From NCBI RefSeq assembly GCF_964204645.1, contig NC_134028.1, positions 12,935,001 to 12,999,000 on the forward strand: 64,000 nt of DNA, read 5' to 3'. This document shows, piece by piece, positions 37,097-47,900 of this stretch; position 1 is the first letter of the stretch; every line of letters starts with the position of its first letter. The notes beneath the pieces are model-generated. The model was not told where the DNA came from, searched no databases, and was given only the letters and a program-made list of their open reading frames with translations. Source of the DNA: Tubulanus polymorphus (Eukaryota > Nemertea > Palaeonemertea > Tubulaniformes > Tubulanidae). The translations under genes were made by a program, and so were the position numbers.

Positions 37097-37642
37097 ATGG
37101 TTCGAATTTTTATTTGTTCACACTGTGGTGCGAAGAACGCTTTCTCAAAGAAGCGCCGCACTCCAGTAAACAGGCCGACACAGGCTTTGTGGGATTCTAA
37201 CCCACCGATACCAAAGGCATTAGGTTTGATTGAAGATAATCAGGAGCCTTTGTGGGATTCTAACCCACCGATACCAAAGGCATTAGGTTTGATTGAAGAT
37301 TATCAGAAGCCTTTGTGGGATTCTAACCCACCGATACCAAAGGCATTAGGTTTGATTGAAGATAATCGGGAGCCATTGTGGGATACGAACCCACCGCTCA
37401 CCTCGGTCGCCTCCGCTGAGCCCTTGTGGGAACCAAACCCACGTGCTACACAGCACGAGGCGCCAGCTCTGGTCACCTTTGGGGATTTGAACCCCTCGGA
37501 ACGCCGGCGCAGAGTACGGCTGGTTAAGGTGCCAGACAAGTTCGACCCGTTCTGGGTACACTTTTTTCGGGATTTTGCGAACCCGAACGACTTCATTTTT
37601 GGGGATGAAGACGCGAATGGTTATTTTCTTTGCCCAGCCTAA
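37097..37642 (+). CDS. Retrotransposon leader ORF 1 (CxHCGA, PLWDSNP repeats)
   Basis: About 181 aa from the ATG at 37097. Starts with M-V-R-I-F-I-C-S-H-C-G-A-K, a possible single zinc knuckle. Three near-perfect 63-bp (21-aa) tandem repeats begin P-L-W-D-S-N-P-P-I-P-K (37185-37373), followed by degenerate W-D/E-x-N-P units. The C-terminus is basic, then acidic. No known family. ORF 2 (37842) begins with the same C-x-H-C-G-A motif and carries W-E-S-N-P, so the two are paralogs by duplication. An upstream non-ATG extension to 37058 is open but not needed. Function unknown; nucleic-acid binding is a guess. Confidence 0.55.
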   Translation: MVRIFICSHCGAKNAFSKKRRTPVNRPTQALWDSNPPIPKALGLIEDNQEPLWDSNPPIPKALGLIEDYQKPLWDSNPPIPKALGLIEDNREPLWDTNPPLTSVASAEPLWEPNPRATQHEAPALVTFGDLNPSERRRRVRLVKVPDKFDPFWVHFFRDFANPNDFIFGDEDANGYFLCPA

Positions 37643-37841
37643 ATAGAGTTGGCTAGAGGGCGTCAATTTTCTTAATATTATCATTCAAGTATTTAATTGT
37701 TAATTAATTATTTATTACTATTTTTAAATTGGTTTAATATTATCATTTAAGTATTTAATTATTGATTAATGATTTAATTATTATACAACCAAATTTAATT
37801 TATAATTGGTTTGCTATTTTAATATTTCACTATTGTTATAT

Positions 37842-38159
37842 ATGTCGGTTGGGTTGAAGTGTGATCACTGCGGGGCTACGGTTTATAAAACAAATACACT
37901 TGCCCCAGCTCCCAAGTCTAGTTGGGAAATACCGGCTCACCTAAGGGAGCCGCTGTGGGAATCGAACCCAACCAGCACCAAAGGTACCACCACCGTCGGG
38001 GCTGTGGGACAGCCAGTGAGGGATTCGAACCCTCCACCCGGTGGATTAACCGATAGCGATACGTCTTTCTGGGATCAGGGGGATTTTAGTTTGTGCGCTA
38101 TCCCTGATCACAACATATTGGTAGCCGACAGGTCGCGGGTATACGGCTACTTTGAGTGA
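37842..38159 (+). CDS. Retrotransposon leader ORF 2 (paralog of ORF 1)
   Basis: About 105 aa from the ATG at 37842. Begins M-S-V-G-L-K-C-D-H-C-G-A-T-V, like ORF 1, and has P-L-W-E-S-N-P-T and a V-R-D-S-N-P-P unit, then an acidic end. It follows ORF 1 after about 200 AT-rich bases that include two TATTATCATT(C/T)AAGTATTTAATT units (near 37676 and 37739), so the spacer is duplicated too. Unknown role. Confidence 0.5.
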   Translation: MSVGLKCDHCGATVYKTNTLAPAPKSSWEIPAHLREPLWESNPTSTKGTTTVGAVGQPVRDSNPPPGGLTDSDTSFWDQGDFSLCAIPDHNILVADRSRVYGYFE

Positions 38160-38233
38160 CTTTGAGGGATTCTAGATTGCTTAACACTGAGGATCATACA
38201 TTTTCTTTCTATTAATATTATTATCAATTGTTT

Positions 38234-39040
38234 ATGTCGGGGCCGATAACGGTAAGGGTTACAGCCAAACGCCGTAGCGCTGGTTATTTGGGTGCCCCAC
38301 CCCGAAAGAGGTGTCTCGTTGCGGTGAGCTTGACACCCGCAGCTCCGACATCAATAGCTGCAGCACGGTCACCTTCTAGGGACAATAGTGGGACTCCGTA
38401 TTCCCGGCTGACGGACCTTGAGTTACAAGACACTTGTTTATACTGCACGTGCCCAACGCTAGCGGTCTTTTACGACCGGATACGGTGCACTTGCCCGCCC
38501 TTAGCACCCTCTTTTCCCACTCTGAATTCATCGGGTACGGATTCGAACCGTTGTAGCCCGATAGGGACTGACCAGCTTATCACGCGGGCTTCATCGGCTG
38601 GTTCGACCTGTTCAGGCAGCTCGAGTTTTTCGTGCTGTTGTTCGGTGCCACCTGATTCACCTACACGGGATGCCGAACGTCCATTGGACACAGAGCAGCC
38701 ATTAGACCTGTCCCCATTGTTGGCGGATAGACCATCGTCTGTTGAAACAACTGCAGCTGGGCAATTGTTGGGCGGATCTTTGGGCACATCTGTACCAATT
38801 TTCCCACTGGACCTGTCCTTGGTTGTGTCTGCGGTTGACCAGCCATTAGATCTTTCACCTGGTCAGTGTTTAAGCCCATTTTTAGAGAAGCAGTCTGTCC
38901 CCAGCCCTTCCTTTTCGTGGAATTTTGAGGGGATTGACGACATTCTTTTGTCGTCGTCAAACGAAGAGTTGACTGTGGCGGACATTGACTGCATTTGGGA
39001 AAAGCTGCTTTGTTGGGCCGATCATCAGGATCGAGTTTAG
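38234..39040 (+). CDS. Retrotransposon leader ORF 3 with three PLDLS motifs
   Basis: 268 aa from the ATG at 38234. Basic N-terminus (A-K-R-R and P-P-R-K-R, possible nuclear signal). A cysteine cluster follows (C-L-Y-C-T-C near 68-73, R-C-T-C near 84-87), then a Ser/Cys-rich stretch. Three exact P-L-D-L-S motifs lie at about 156-160, 191-195 and 204-208 (38699, 38804, 38843), with a related P-L-D-T just before the first. The C-terminus is acidic-hydrophobic (I-D-D-I-L-L and I-D-C-I-W-E-K-L-L). PLDLS is the classical docking motif for the co-repressor CtBP. This suggests, but does not prove, that the element recruits a host repressor. No homolog recognised. Confidence 0.55.
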   Translation: MSGPITVRVTAKRRSAGYLGAPPRKRCLVAVSLTPAAPTSIAAARSPSRDNSGTPYSRLTDLELQDTCLYCTCPTLAVFYDRIRCTCPPLAPSFPTLNSSGTDSNRCSPIGTDQLITRASSAGSTCSGSSSFSCCCSVPPDSPTRDAERPLDTEQPLDLSPLLADRPSSVETTAAGQLLGGSLGTSVPIFPLDLSLVVSAVDQPLDLSPGQCLSPFLEKQSVPSPSFSWNFEGIDDILLSSSNEELTVADIDCIWEKLLCWADHQDRV

Positions 39041-39103
39041 TATTTAACATAGTAGTATAGAAATACTTAAATATAATTAGAATTACTCCGTTTCAACAAT
39101 ATA

Positions 39104-40252
39104 ATGGCTACTAGAAGCGGCACTGCATACGGGCAGGACAGTGCGGGCGGCTTGCAGGGGCAACCCCCTGCCGAAGGGGTCCCACAGGGTCATCCCTTCG
39201 TTAACGATAACACGGTCCTGGAGGCCCTCTCAGGCCTACGCGAGCAGGTGGACACAGCCACCGCTTTTATGAATTTTTCTATGCTCCCCATATTCACGGG
39301 ACGAGATAGTCAGTGCGTCTCTGATTGGTTCAGAGGGTTCGATCGTTTGGCCGAGCTTAGGGGCTGGGACGAAACTGCAAAAAAGAAGCAATTATATTGG
39401 TTTTTGGCAGGCCCAGCCCTAGTTCTATTCAATGACCTCCGCATTGATCAGGGAACCGATGCGGCCGGTGGCAAAGTTGTCACTCCCTGGGAAAATATTG
39501 TCCGTGCGTTTTGCGCGCAATTTAGCCCCACCTCGTGGGCTTTGGTCAAGGAGTTGGCTTTGACGACGATGCGACAGGGGGAGACACAACCGGTCGATAG
39601 GTTTGCGGAAGAGATTGATCGTGTGGCCTCGAGGTTGAAATTTTCGGACCACCAGAAAAAGATGTTACTAATTAACAACTCTCGCCCTGACATCTCTGTC
39701 TACCTGTTGTCACAGCGTCCGACGACATTTAGGGATGCATGGGAGGCAGCCAGAATGGCGGAGCATATCGAACAACGTAAAGCTCTGTCGTCTCCCAAGG
39801 TATCGCAAATTGGGACCGAACCAAATAAAGCGATGGGTGACGTTATGGCTGAATTACGGGACATGTTCCGCCAAATTATGGACATCCAGAAGTCTACCCG
39901 TACTCAGCGGAATGATAGAGCCACATTTTATAGCGAAAGCCGCCCGTCACAAAGGTCACAGGATGGCCAGGTGGTGTGCTTTCAATGTAACGCCCCTGGT
40001 CATTACGCCAGGAATTGCCCGACGTGGCGTTACGACCAACAAAGGTCACCAAACCGGGACGCATTTCAGCGTGATAATCGCCGTCCCCAAAATGCTAGTA
40101 GGGGTCAGTTTCGGCCACAGAATATTGGGCGTGGCTCCCAAGGGGCTAATCGAACATTTAGTCAGGGAAACGACCGGAGACCTCATCCTATAGACCGACA
40201 AGGGTGGGGTCGCGCAATGAATGGTCAACTGAGCCCTCGCCGGACTCGTTAA
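39104..40252 (+). CDS. gag: Gag polyprotein (Ty3/gypsy type)
   Basis: 382 aa. Retrotransposon Gag capsid region about 60-225 (F-T-G-R-D-S-Q, W-F-R-G-F-D-R-L, Q-L-Y-W-F-L-A-G-P-A, F-C-A-Q-F and M-R-Q-G-E-T-Q-P-V-D-R-F). A CCHC knuckle follows with C292, C295, H300 and C305, then an Arg/Asn/Gly-rich basic tail. It would assemble the virus-like particle and bind genomic RNA. The next open stretch (from about 40204) is in the -1 frame relative to gag, as expected for a Gag-Pol arrangement. The start ATG is in an AT-rich context after ORF 3. The frame is intact. Confidence 0.92.
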   Translation: MATRSGTAYGQDSAGGLQGQPPAEGVPQGHPFVNDNTVLEALSGLREQVDTATAFMNFSMLPIFTGRDSQCVSDWFRGFDRLAELRGWDETAKKKQLYWFLAGPALVLFNDLRIDQGTDAAGGKVVTPWENIVRAFCAQFSPTSWALVKELALTTMRQGETQPVDRFAEEIDRVASRLKFSDHQKKMLLINNSRPDISVYLLSQRPTTFRDAWEAARMAEHIEQRKALSSPKVSQIGTEPNKAMGDVMAELRDMFRQIMDIQKSTRTQRNDRATFYSESRPSQRSQDGQVVCFQCNAPGHYARNCPTWRYDQQRSPNRDAFQRDNRRPQNASRGQFRPQNIGRGSQGANRTFSQGNDRRPHPIDRQGWGRAMNGQLSPRRTR

Positions 40253-41096
40253 TAAGGAGTGATTATTGGTGGGATGACACATATTCGGGTTATCATAGTT
40301 ATGATAATGACAGTCCGGTAATTGATAATTATATTTTTGATGATGTTGATGATTATTTTGAGGACGATAGGGATGGTATATTTGACGTGTCATTTAATCA
40401 GGGCGACATGCTAGCAGATTCAGTTGACAGTTATTTTGAGACTGAGGACAATTATAATTCGTATTACTTTGATGACGATGAGTCATTGGATTTACACACC
40501 TTCATGGGGGGCTGATGACGTTTATGACATTCGAGATCGTAACTTTGGGGATAGCTGGAGGGACAATTCCAAGTTGTCGTTAGATGGAAATTTTTATATG
40601 GATCAGGGATCCAATTTTGAGAACATCTGGAGGGACAATTCCCAGTTGTCGGCTACTTACGAGCATATAAATAGACACAGGAGGGTTACGTTTAGCGATC
40701 CGGTTAAATTGCAGGAGGTACGTGCTGATATGGCGTGCTCGGGTGACAATATTAGTATTGATAGGTCACACCCTAGAGGGGTTGATGGTCCGACGGATTC
40801 GGCAGAAGATGACCTTTTTAGAGATAGGAAGTCTCATTTAGATTGTCACGAAGGCGCTTTTGATCAGTATAGGTACCCAGCAACCTCCGAATCAGCAATA
40901 CAATGTGATCTTGTGTCATCAGGTTCAAGTAGTAGTAATAATTCACGATCAGAATGTCTCATTATGAGTTTTCCGGTTTGCTCGGCTACCCGTACAGGCG
41001 GGGTAGTCTAGATAGGCAAATGAAAGCTCCGGTTTGCTGAACTACCCCTCTTTGCGGGGATGCGGTATGATGTTTGATCTGACAGTTTCAAGTGGT
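40253..41096 (+). pseudogene. Acidic start of pol, broken
   Basis: The -1 frame from about 40204 to 40515 encodes a very acidic Asp/Tyr-rich stretch. It shifts near 40510 and remains open to 41011 with two W-R-D-N-S units. No enzymatic domain. Ends in a short direct duplication (CTCCGGTTTGCTGAACTACCC-like, near 40973 and 41028). Foldback DNA follows. Confidence 0.5.
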
Positions 41097-43505
41097 TAAT
41101 GGGTGTTTCAAGTGCTTACAACGATGCTTATTACTTAATGTGGTACATGGTGGTTTAAAAAAAGATTTCATAATGATACGCTCAAAGTATAGGCCTACCG
41201 CGTGGGCTTCGTAGAAAGACCACTGCCTGTGGCCTTCCCAAATTTTAATTGTTCTGTCCGATTTGGTTTCGTCCAATTGAAAGACTGCCTTTTCCAGTTA
41301 GGGCATTTTTGGATCACATCACTCAGGAAATGACTTACGCTTTTGGGCCCTTTCGTCGGTCCCACGTGTTTCATTTGAGCTATAGACCACATGGTGACAC
41401 CATGTTGGTCAGAAACTGACCAATTGAGATATTCCCGAGTCTGAACACCTGACTGCGAATTTCGGAAATTTATCAAGTCATGTTTGTTTTCAAACTACCG
41501 AGGTATCATCATTGCAAATTCATAAATTGACCATCACTGACCACCACTGACCAATTCAAACTTCTCGAATATGAGTTCGATATACCGCGTTATGGTGTCA
41601 AACTAGAAAGGATTCGCCATAAATATTGAGAATTCATAAATTGACCATCACTGAACACCACTGACCAATTCAAACTTTTCGAATATGAGAACGATTTACC
41701 GCGTTATGGTGTCAAACTAGAAAGGATTCGCCATTGAAAATTCATGAATTGACCATCACTGACCACCACTGACCAATTGAAACTTCTCGAATGTAAGAGA
41801 GATATACAGGTACCGCATTTGGTGTGAAACTAGAAAGCATTCCCCATTAGAATTCATAAATTGACCATCACTGACCACCACTGCCCAAGTGAAACTTCTC
41901 GAATATCGTCGAATTCGAAAGTGGTTGTCGTCGTATTGTTATTTCTAGAGACCAGCAGTATGTTTTGCTACTGTTTCTGAATGGCGTTGACATGATGGAA
42001 ATATATTACTCCTAAATAGGTTACACATCTGGATCACAGCACCTCACTTGCCGCAGTGCGTAATTCTGACTGCATAGTAATGCTAATACATAAACTTTTT
42101 TACTACTTGACTCAAAGCTTGACGCGAATCACCTGAACAGTACTGCGTTTGAAAACGAATAGAAAATGTTTGCGAGAAGCACCTGCAAATAAGTTATGAT
42201 AAGATTAATTAAATCATTAAACGCATTAGGCTCCTAATATTTGTAATCATTTGTCCTTCTTTAAACTTGGCCACTTTTGTTTCAGAAAACCGCGTACTAG
42301 ACCAGTGGTCACCAAGGCATTAAAAAAAATTTGAAAATTCGATGGTAACGATTTGTCCGTCAAAAAACTGTTTCGTCAATATTTCAAGTTTTTTTTAAAC
42401 TCTTGTACAGAATTCACTATATGAAAAGTGTTCATAGGAATTGAAATTCGGTGTGATATCAGTCACCTGTTACCTCTTTTTCATTGTCAGTTCTTTATTG
42501 CACTATCATGCGCTCTTCTAAAATAGAAAAGAACATGTGTGTTTCGTTATAAACAAGGTTAAATTCCAAACGCACATGAAATATCACACAATATACACAT
42601 CTAGCATTTTCTCTAACTAGGCCCTTTCCAAATGGCAATTGTTTAGTTTTTTAACGGCCGATATTCAGAAGCACCTAAAAACCAGTGGTAGCGCTTGAGA
42701 TTTTCAGTGTAGGTCACATCTCACATCGACTCGGCTCGCAGTCGGTTCGTTTAATGGGAACACTTAAACATAGTATTCTTCTTAATTACATTTCGTTGAT
42801 TCCATAGATATGTTTTTATGAAAATTGCTCCAGTTATAACGGATTCAAACATACATGTGAAATCATTATTTTCAAAATATTCAATTTTCTCTGCTTTTGA
42901 AGAAATTCTGACACAATATCATCTCCACTCGACAAATGATTTTACTTCGGCGCCTTTAAGGGAGTGTCCCTTAAAGTTGAGTTCTTACTTAGTCAAACAA
43001 GGAGATATGCCTGATTCCTTTTTAAAATTTAGATTTCGACAGATATCATCAAATTACTAGGAAGGGACAGCAGCGTTCGGTCATCCACAAAAAATACCTA
43101 AAATGCAGTCCTAGGGTTATGGAAAAACAGGACACGAAACATACAGAAAAATCCTTTGTTTGGTTGACTGAAATTATTATTGAACTCTTAAATAGCGACA
43201 TTCAGAGAAACAAAAACATAAGAATATAATCTCGCCCACCCGTTAAAAACATAACGTAATGATATGAGGCCATGTGTCATCTTTAATTGAAATCACATTA
43301 TATTCATTCTCATGCGAGGATGGGTCTCCAAATTCATAGGATAAGGAGAATAATGGTTTGAATGATGAATACAACTGATAAAGCGCCAATTTCACTGATT
43401 CTTGCATATAAATGCTCAAAGGCGCTTTACAGTAATCGAGTAAACAGGTGCGTTTTTAGGAGTCTTTTGAATTTGAATTGAAATCGGGTGTTCATAACGA
43501 CTATA

Positions 43506-43910
43506 GGCGCTTTTACGAAACTGAATCTTTGTAAATCGATTTAAGTTTCACGTTTACGGCACGCGGTTTAGTGAATCCGATATGGTAAATCAACTCGTTT
43601 ATGGACGCGGTTTAGTAAATTGATTTATTAAATCGACTAACTTGCTCGGCGAGCAAGTTAGTGGCGATTTAGTCAGTGAAATCCAACATGGCGTCCTCTT
43701 CGACCGCGGGCTAAAGACATCTATTGCAGACCATCATCTATCAATAATTCGGTCACCATTGACGCCCATTTTCTTTCGAATCGCGACCTTTAGATTGATA
43801 AATTGATTCGCCTCATTTACGAAAAACGATTCGATTTACTAATCCTTACGTTTTCCAACATCGAATCGGATTTAGCTAAACCGAATCAGATTCAATTTCG
43901 TAAAAGCGCC
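43506..43910. mobile_element. 405-bp MITE-like element
   Basis: Inverted ends GGCGCTTTTACGAAACTGAAT and its near-complement ATTCAATTTCGTAAAAGCGCC. Interior with repeated GATTTACTAAATCG-type words. Flanks are TA-rich (CTATA left, TTATAA right), so a TA or TTA-type duplication is possible. No coding capacity. Confidence 0.6.
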
Positions 43911-45699
43911 TTATAATTGAGCATTCTAGGGCTGGAGCAAGAAACGTGTGGGATCGTCCGCCAAGGTATCGCTAGGGAGTCAGTCCGTGGTGGCTTTTGA
44001 AAGCGACGACCGCATATGAATGCATTGATTGAATGACATCTCAAAAGTCAGATTATATAAAATTAAACATGATATGCGGATAGGTTCTTCCAATTAGGCC
44101 TATACTGGTAAAAATTAAATGACCCAATATGTGATATAAATGTTCAATCAAAAAGTAGAAAGTGAATCCATAATTCAGTATGGTAGGCCTATTGTTACAA
44201 CATCAAACACTCAAATTCAATCCTTTGTTAAATTGGAAGCCAGTGTAGATGAGCAAGTATCGTGGTCCCTGATTTTAGTTATCGTAATAATTCAAGCCAC
44301 GCTATTACTTAATCTTTTTACTAATCATAGAAAATTGTGGTGAAATATTTGACTCGACGGTTGCTTGAAGATTGTATCTCTCCAAGCCAGAGGTAATCAC
44401 GGATATCGGACTACAAACAAATTCCTTGTGTAGCTCAACTTTGTAAATTCCTGGAAAAGCTCGCCTCGGATATTTCAATAATGATTAAACATTAATTTTC
44501 CCAACGAAAAACCTAAACAACCAATGTACGCTTGCTTTAAGTTTACCAATGCACTATCGTTGCTTTTTCTAGCTATTTGTACTGTTTGCCGCAAAAAGAT
44601 TGCATCCTCTATTACAGGATTTAAGGATACAACTCTAAAACCAGTTAGTTTAAATTAACCATTATACAATATGATACATGACCAAATACACTGTTGATAT
44701 GAAAAAGATCCAATATGTACACATTTCAAATCTCAAACCAAGTTTTATCATTAGAAAATAACGACACAACGTTCGATCGTTCACTAGAGATCATCATTTT
44801 GAATTTGTACACAGTGAATTTTCGTATCGTATTATGGTATTATCAATTCTCCGCATTTGAGTGTGATTATTCTACGAATACAAAGTTATTTTTAGCAATG
44901 AAGTTTTAATTGTCATTTTAAATGATAACTATCCACTGGTATGTAAACTTACTAACTTTTGGCAACTGACCTCAAATCTTGGAATGGGCTCAGGTAGCCT
45001 GCTGATCCACTCTTCATTAATACTAAAGAAATATTCAGTATAAGAAGTAAAAAGTATATTAGAGTACTATTTATCTTTATATCGCAATAATTTGTGTACG
45101 TATGATTGAAAAACGATATTCTATCGAATCTCATGGTACTTATGATTATTGTGTATAAGATCAATAATCAGCAACCTTCCACGGATACGAAGCGGCCTAA
45201 GTTTACATCCTACCATAATTTTCTCTAAACTCTCAGCATTATATCAAGATCGGTCTTAGAAAATATATGAAGGACGTGTTCACAGGTTAACGAGGCCAAA
45301 AATCTTCCTCAAAATTTCAAATTTTTACGAGCAAAGATAATATACTTCATGCTTTTGGTGCAGAAATAATGGATGTCCACAAATTGCAAATTGTGTTTTC
45401 AAAGTAAACGATCCGAGTGTAGAATTGTTTCGAATTCAGGGTTCTTCCATTTACTCTCCGGTATTTTACAATGTTTCAATAAGATACGTAAGTCGCACTT
45501 TTGTTGTGATACAGCTTTCTCTATTGGTCAGCGTTGTGATCACTTAAAATTACCCATAAGTTTGAATTCTCACTGAACTACTACATCCCTTATAACGAAT
45601 ATATATATTTCATATGAGGTGATTAACTTTGATGATCTGCGGTCAGTGGATAGCAGTTACGAAACATTCAAAACTACTACATTATCTTCCATCTATTCA

Positions 45700-45745
45700 T
45701 TATTCATATATATATATGATATGATATGATATGATATAATATCTC
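45700..45745. repeat. ATATGAT microsatellite
   Basis: (AT)n followed by (ATGAT)n units inside the foldback element. Confidence 0.8.
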
Positions 45746-47045
45746 CTTTAGTGTTCAGTTTAAACGTCTTGAACGCAAAAGTTTGACAAGTTTCGCATAA
45801 TGGTACCGATACGCACGTTCACGCGAGTGAAATGTGCACGTTACAGGCTCAAATGCGCACGTTACAATTACAAATCGAAACGTTGTTCGTTCAAAACCCG
45901 ATGTGAAAATCTTTTGCATTAAGTGGGAAATTTCAAAGTTAGCTCGCTTCCTACAATAAAAATTGGACAAGACTTTTAAAACGACACATTTAATAAGAGT
46001 AGTACTGAGGAAGGATTCAGGCAATACCCCGTGTTATTTCTAAAAACATTTAACCGGTAATTAGACAGTACTGGTGTAGCTTGTACAGGTAAAAGAGTTA
46101 TTATATTTACGTTCAGACCGAATGAAATTATTTGATACGAGACACGACTAAGTTGTGTCCGAAACAGATAAATATAGCCATGTGGTCAGTATTGGTCAAG
46201 ATTTGGTCACTTGAATAGTTGTTAGATGAAAGCCCACACCATTTCTAATTATTTGACACCAAACACGACTGTGTTGCTTCTAGAATAAACAAATTACTTT
46301 AAGGTCAGTATTGGTAAAATATTGGTCAGTTAAATAGTTGTTAGATCATAGCCCGCACCGTATCTAGTAGCTCGACGCCCAAACACGATTTTATTGCTTT
46401 ACTAAACATATAAATTACATATGGTGGGTTCTAGTTAGTGGTAACTGGTCAGTACTGGTCAAGCATTGGTCAGTTAAACAATTTTTAGTTTAATGTCCAC
46501 ATTATATCTAGTTATTTGACACCAAATAACTTAATTGTTTGCAAAACAGATAATTTACTATATAGCCAGTACTGGTCATGCATTGGTCAGTTGATAGACC
46601 AAGGTCCACGCCACGAGTTATTTGATACTAAACATTATTGTGTCGTTTCGGAAAATTTATCTGTTGGGCAATTTGTGGTCAGCCCTGGTTCGTTAGTTCT
46701 TATTTTGCGGGCATTTTATCTCGAACCACCGAAAGACTGAATTACTAATTAATTCAACAGATCATTAATTAATGGAAATGAAGATCAGTGTTAACTAAGT
46801 CCTTAGTCTGAATAAAATGTATGTGGTATTATATGGGTGCTATGGTGCTGTACACCGCACTGTATCTTTTTATTTTCACTACTACCGTAATTGACTATGA
46901 TGTTTTCAAGTGGTCTTAAGTACCGCTAATAGCCGAAAGTCGTTGATTTATGTGAAATTTACACACAGCGCCACCCGTTGGTAGTAAAACTAACCCGAGC
47001 AATACGGGTGTTAAATAGATACGCTAGCAAACCGGCATTCTCATA

Positions 47046-47900
47046 ATGTTAATGATCAGAGTAATATGGAAACTATTTTGTCAAAGATATCTAGTCAGGA
47101 AGGAGTCAATGTCGGAGAATTTGTGTCACTCGTTGGAAAGAGGACAGAACTTTCCTGTCACCTCAAATGCCAGCAGTTTTCACCATCCAGTTGGGGATGG
47201 AATGTCCCATGAACAGGACAGAGGTCAAGTTGTCCTCACGTCTAAACCGAATATGCCAATCAATGAAAATGTTGGGATAGGAGATCCGAACTCCGATTGT
47301 CAACCAACTGTTCACTGTCAGGAACAACTTCCACCTGTTACGACGACTTTAGGTAACACGCCAACCAACGACATAGGATCCCTTTCCAGTCAGAACAACA
47401 CTATTGGACAGGAGGCTTATTCCCCGTCAATCATGGCAACTGCCGCCAACCGAGTGACTGGTAGTCATTCAGGGACACCGTTAAACATTTTGATTGATAC
47501 GGGTGCCGAAATTTCTGTACTGTCAAACAATTACTTCATCAATCATCGTCAGATATCGAATGGCCCTTTGCAGGAGGGACAATTTCAGTCCGCCCGTGGG
47601 GTAGGTGGTACTAAGTTTGATTTAAAAGGTGTTATTTCCGTAGATTTTGTATTAGGAAATTTGGACGTGTCACATTTTATGTACGTGGTGGATGGAGTCA
47701 CCTCGGACTTCATTCTCGGAGTTGATTTCCTGGAACGAAACCAGGCAGTTATCGATTATGCTAAAAAGGCTCTCTTGTTGCCAGGCGCCGACATAATTTA
47801 CTTTAGTAATGATGTCATCTTGGGGAAATCTTCGTCGGTTAAAGTCACGCACGCGTATGACTGTTATTCCCCCTTCATGCGATGTCACCGTAGACCGTAA
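47046..47900 (+). CDS. Retrotransposon aspartic protease region of pol
   Basis: 284 aa; the N-terminal half is polar, of unclear function. The protease domain starts near residue 143: L-N-I-L-I-D-T-G-A-E-I-S-V-L with catalytic D151, a flap region with G-V-G-G-T, then S-D-F-I-L-G-V-D-F-L. Dimeric retropepsin that would cut Gag and Pol. After about residue 255 the true frame moves to the one starting near 47809, so this frame's last residues are not genuine. Separated from gag by the foldback insertion. Confidence 0.85.
   Translation: MLMIRVIWKLFCQRYLVRKESMSENLCHSLERGQNFPVTSNASSFHHPVGDGMSHEQDRGQVVLTSKPNMPINENVGIGDPNSDCQPTVHCQEQLPPVTTTLGNTPTNDIGSLSSQNNTIGQEAYSPSIMATAANRVTGSHSGTPLNILIDTGAEISVLSNNYFINHRQISNGPLQEGQFQSARGVGGTKFDLKGVISVDFVLGNLDVSHFMYVVDGVTSDFILGVDFLERNQAVIDYAKKALLLPGADIIYFSNDVILGKSSSVKVTHAYDCYSPFMRCHRRP

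Larger units (their letters stand above)
41097..46914. mobile_element. Foldback-type element with inverted tandem arrays
   Basis: Left array: four units of about 110 bp (41517-41925) containing TTGACCATCACTGACCACCA. Right array: five units of about 120 bp (46131-46695) with GGTCAGTATTGGTCAAG and ATTTGACACCAAACACGACT, in the opposite sense. The interior is non-coding and contains a MITE. The sequence TTTCAAGTGGT occurs at both edges (41086-41096 and 46904-46914) and may be a target duplication, but the ends are not certain. 42345-43387 and 46154-46380 match the inverse of 8534-9690. Confidence 0.6.

Noticed and set aside
37191-38031. Antisense tRNA genes suggested by repeated GGTTCGAATCC-like words
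   Set aside because: Only the T-arm part is present at each site; acceptor, D and anticodon arms are not seen. Reported instead as hairpins.
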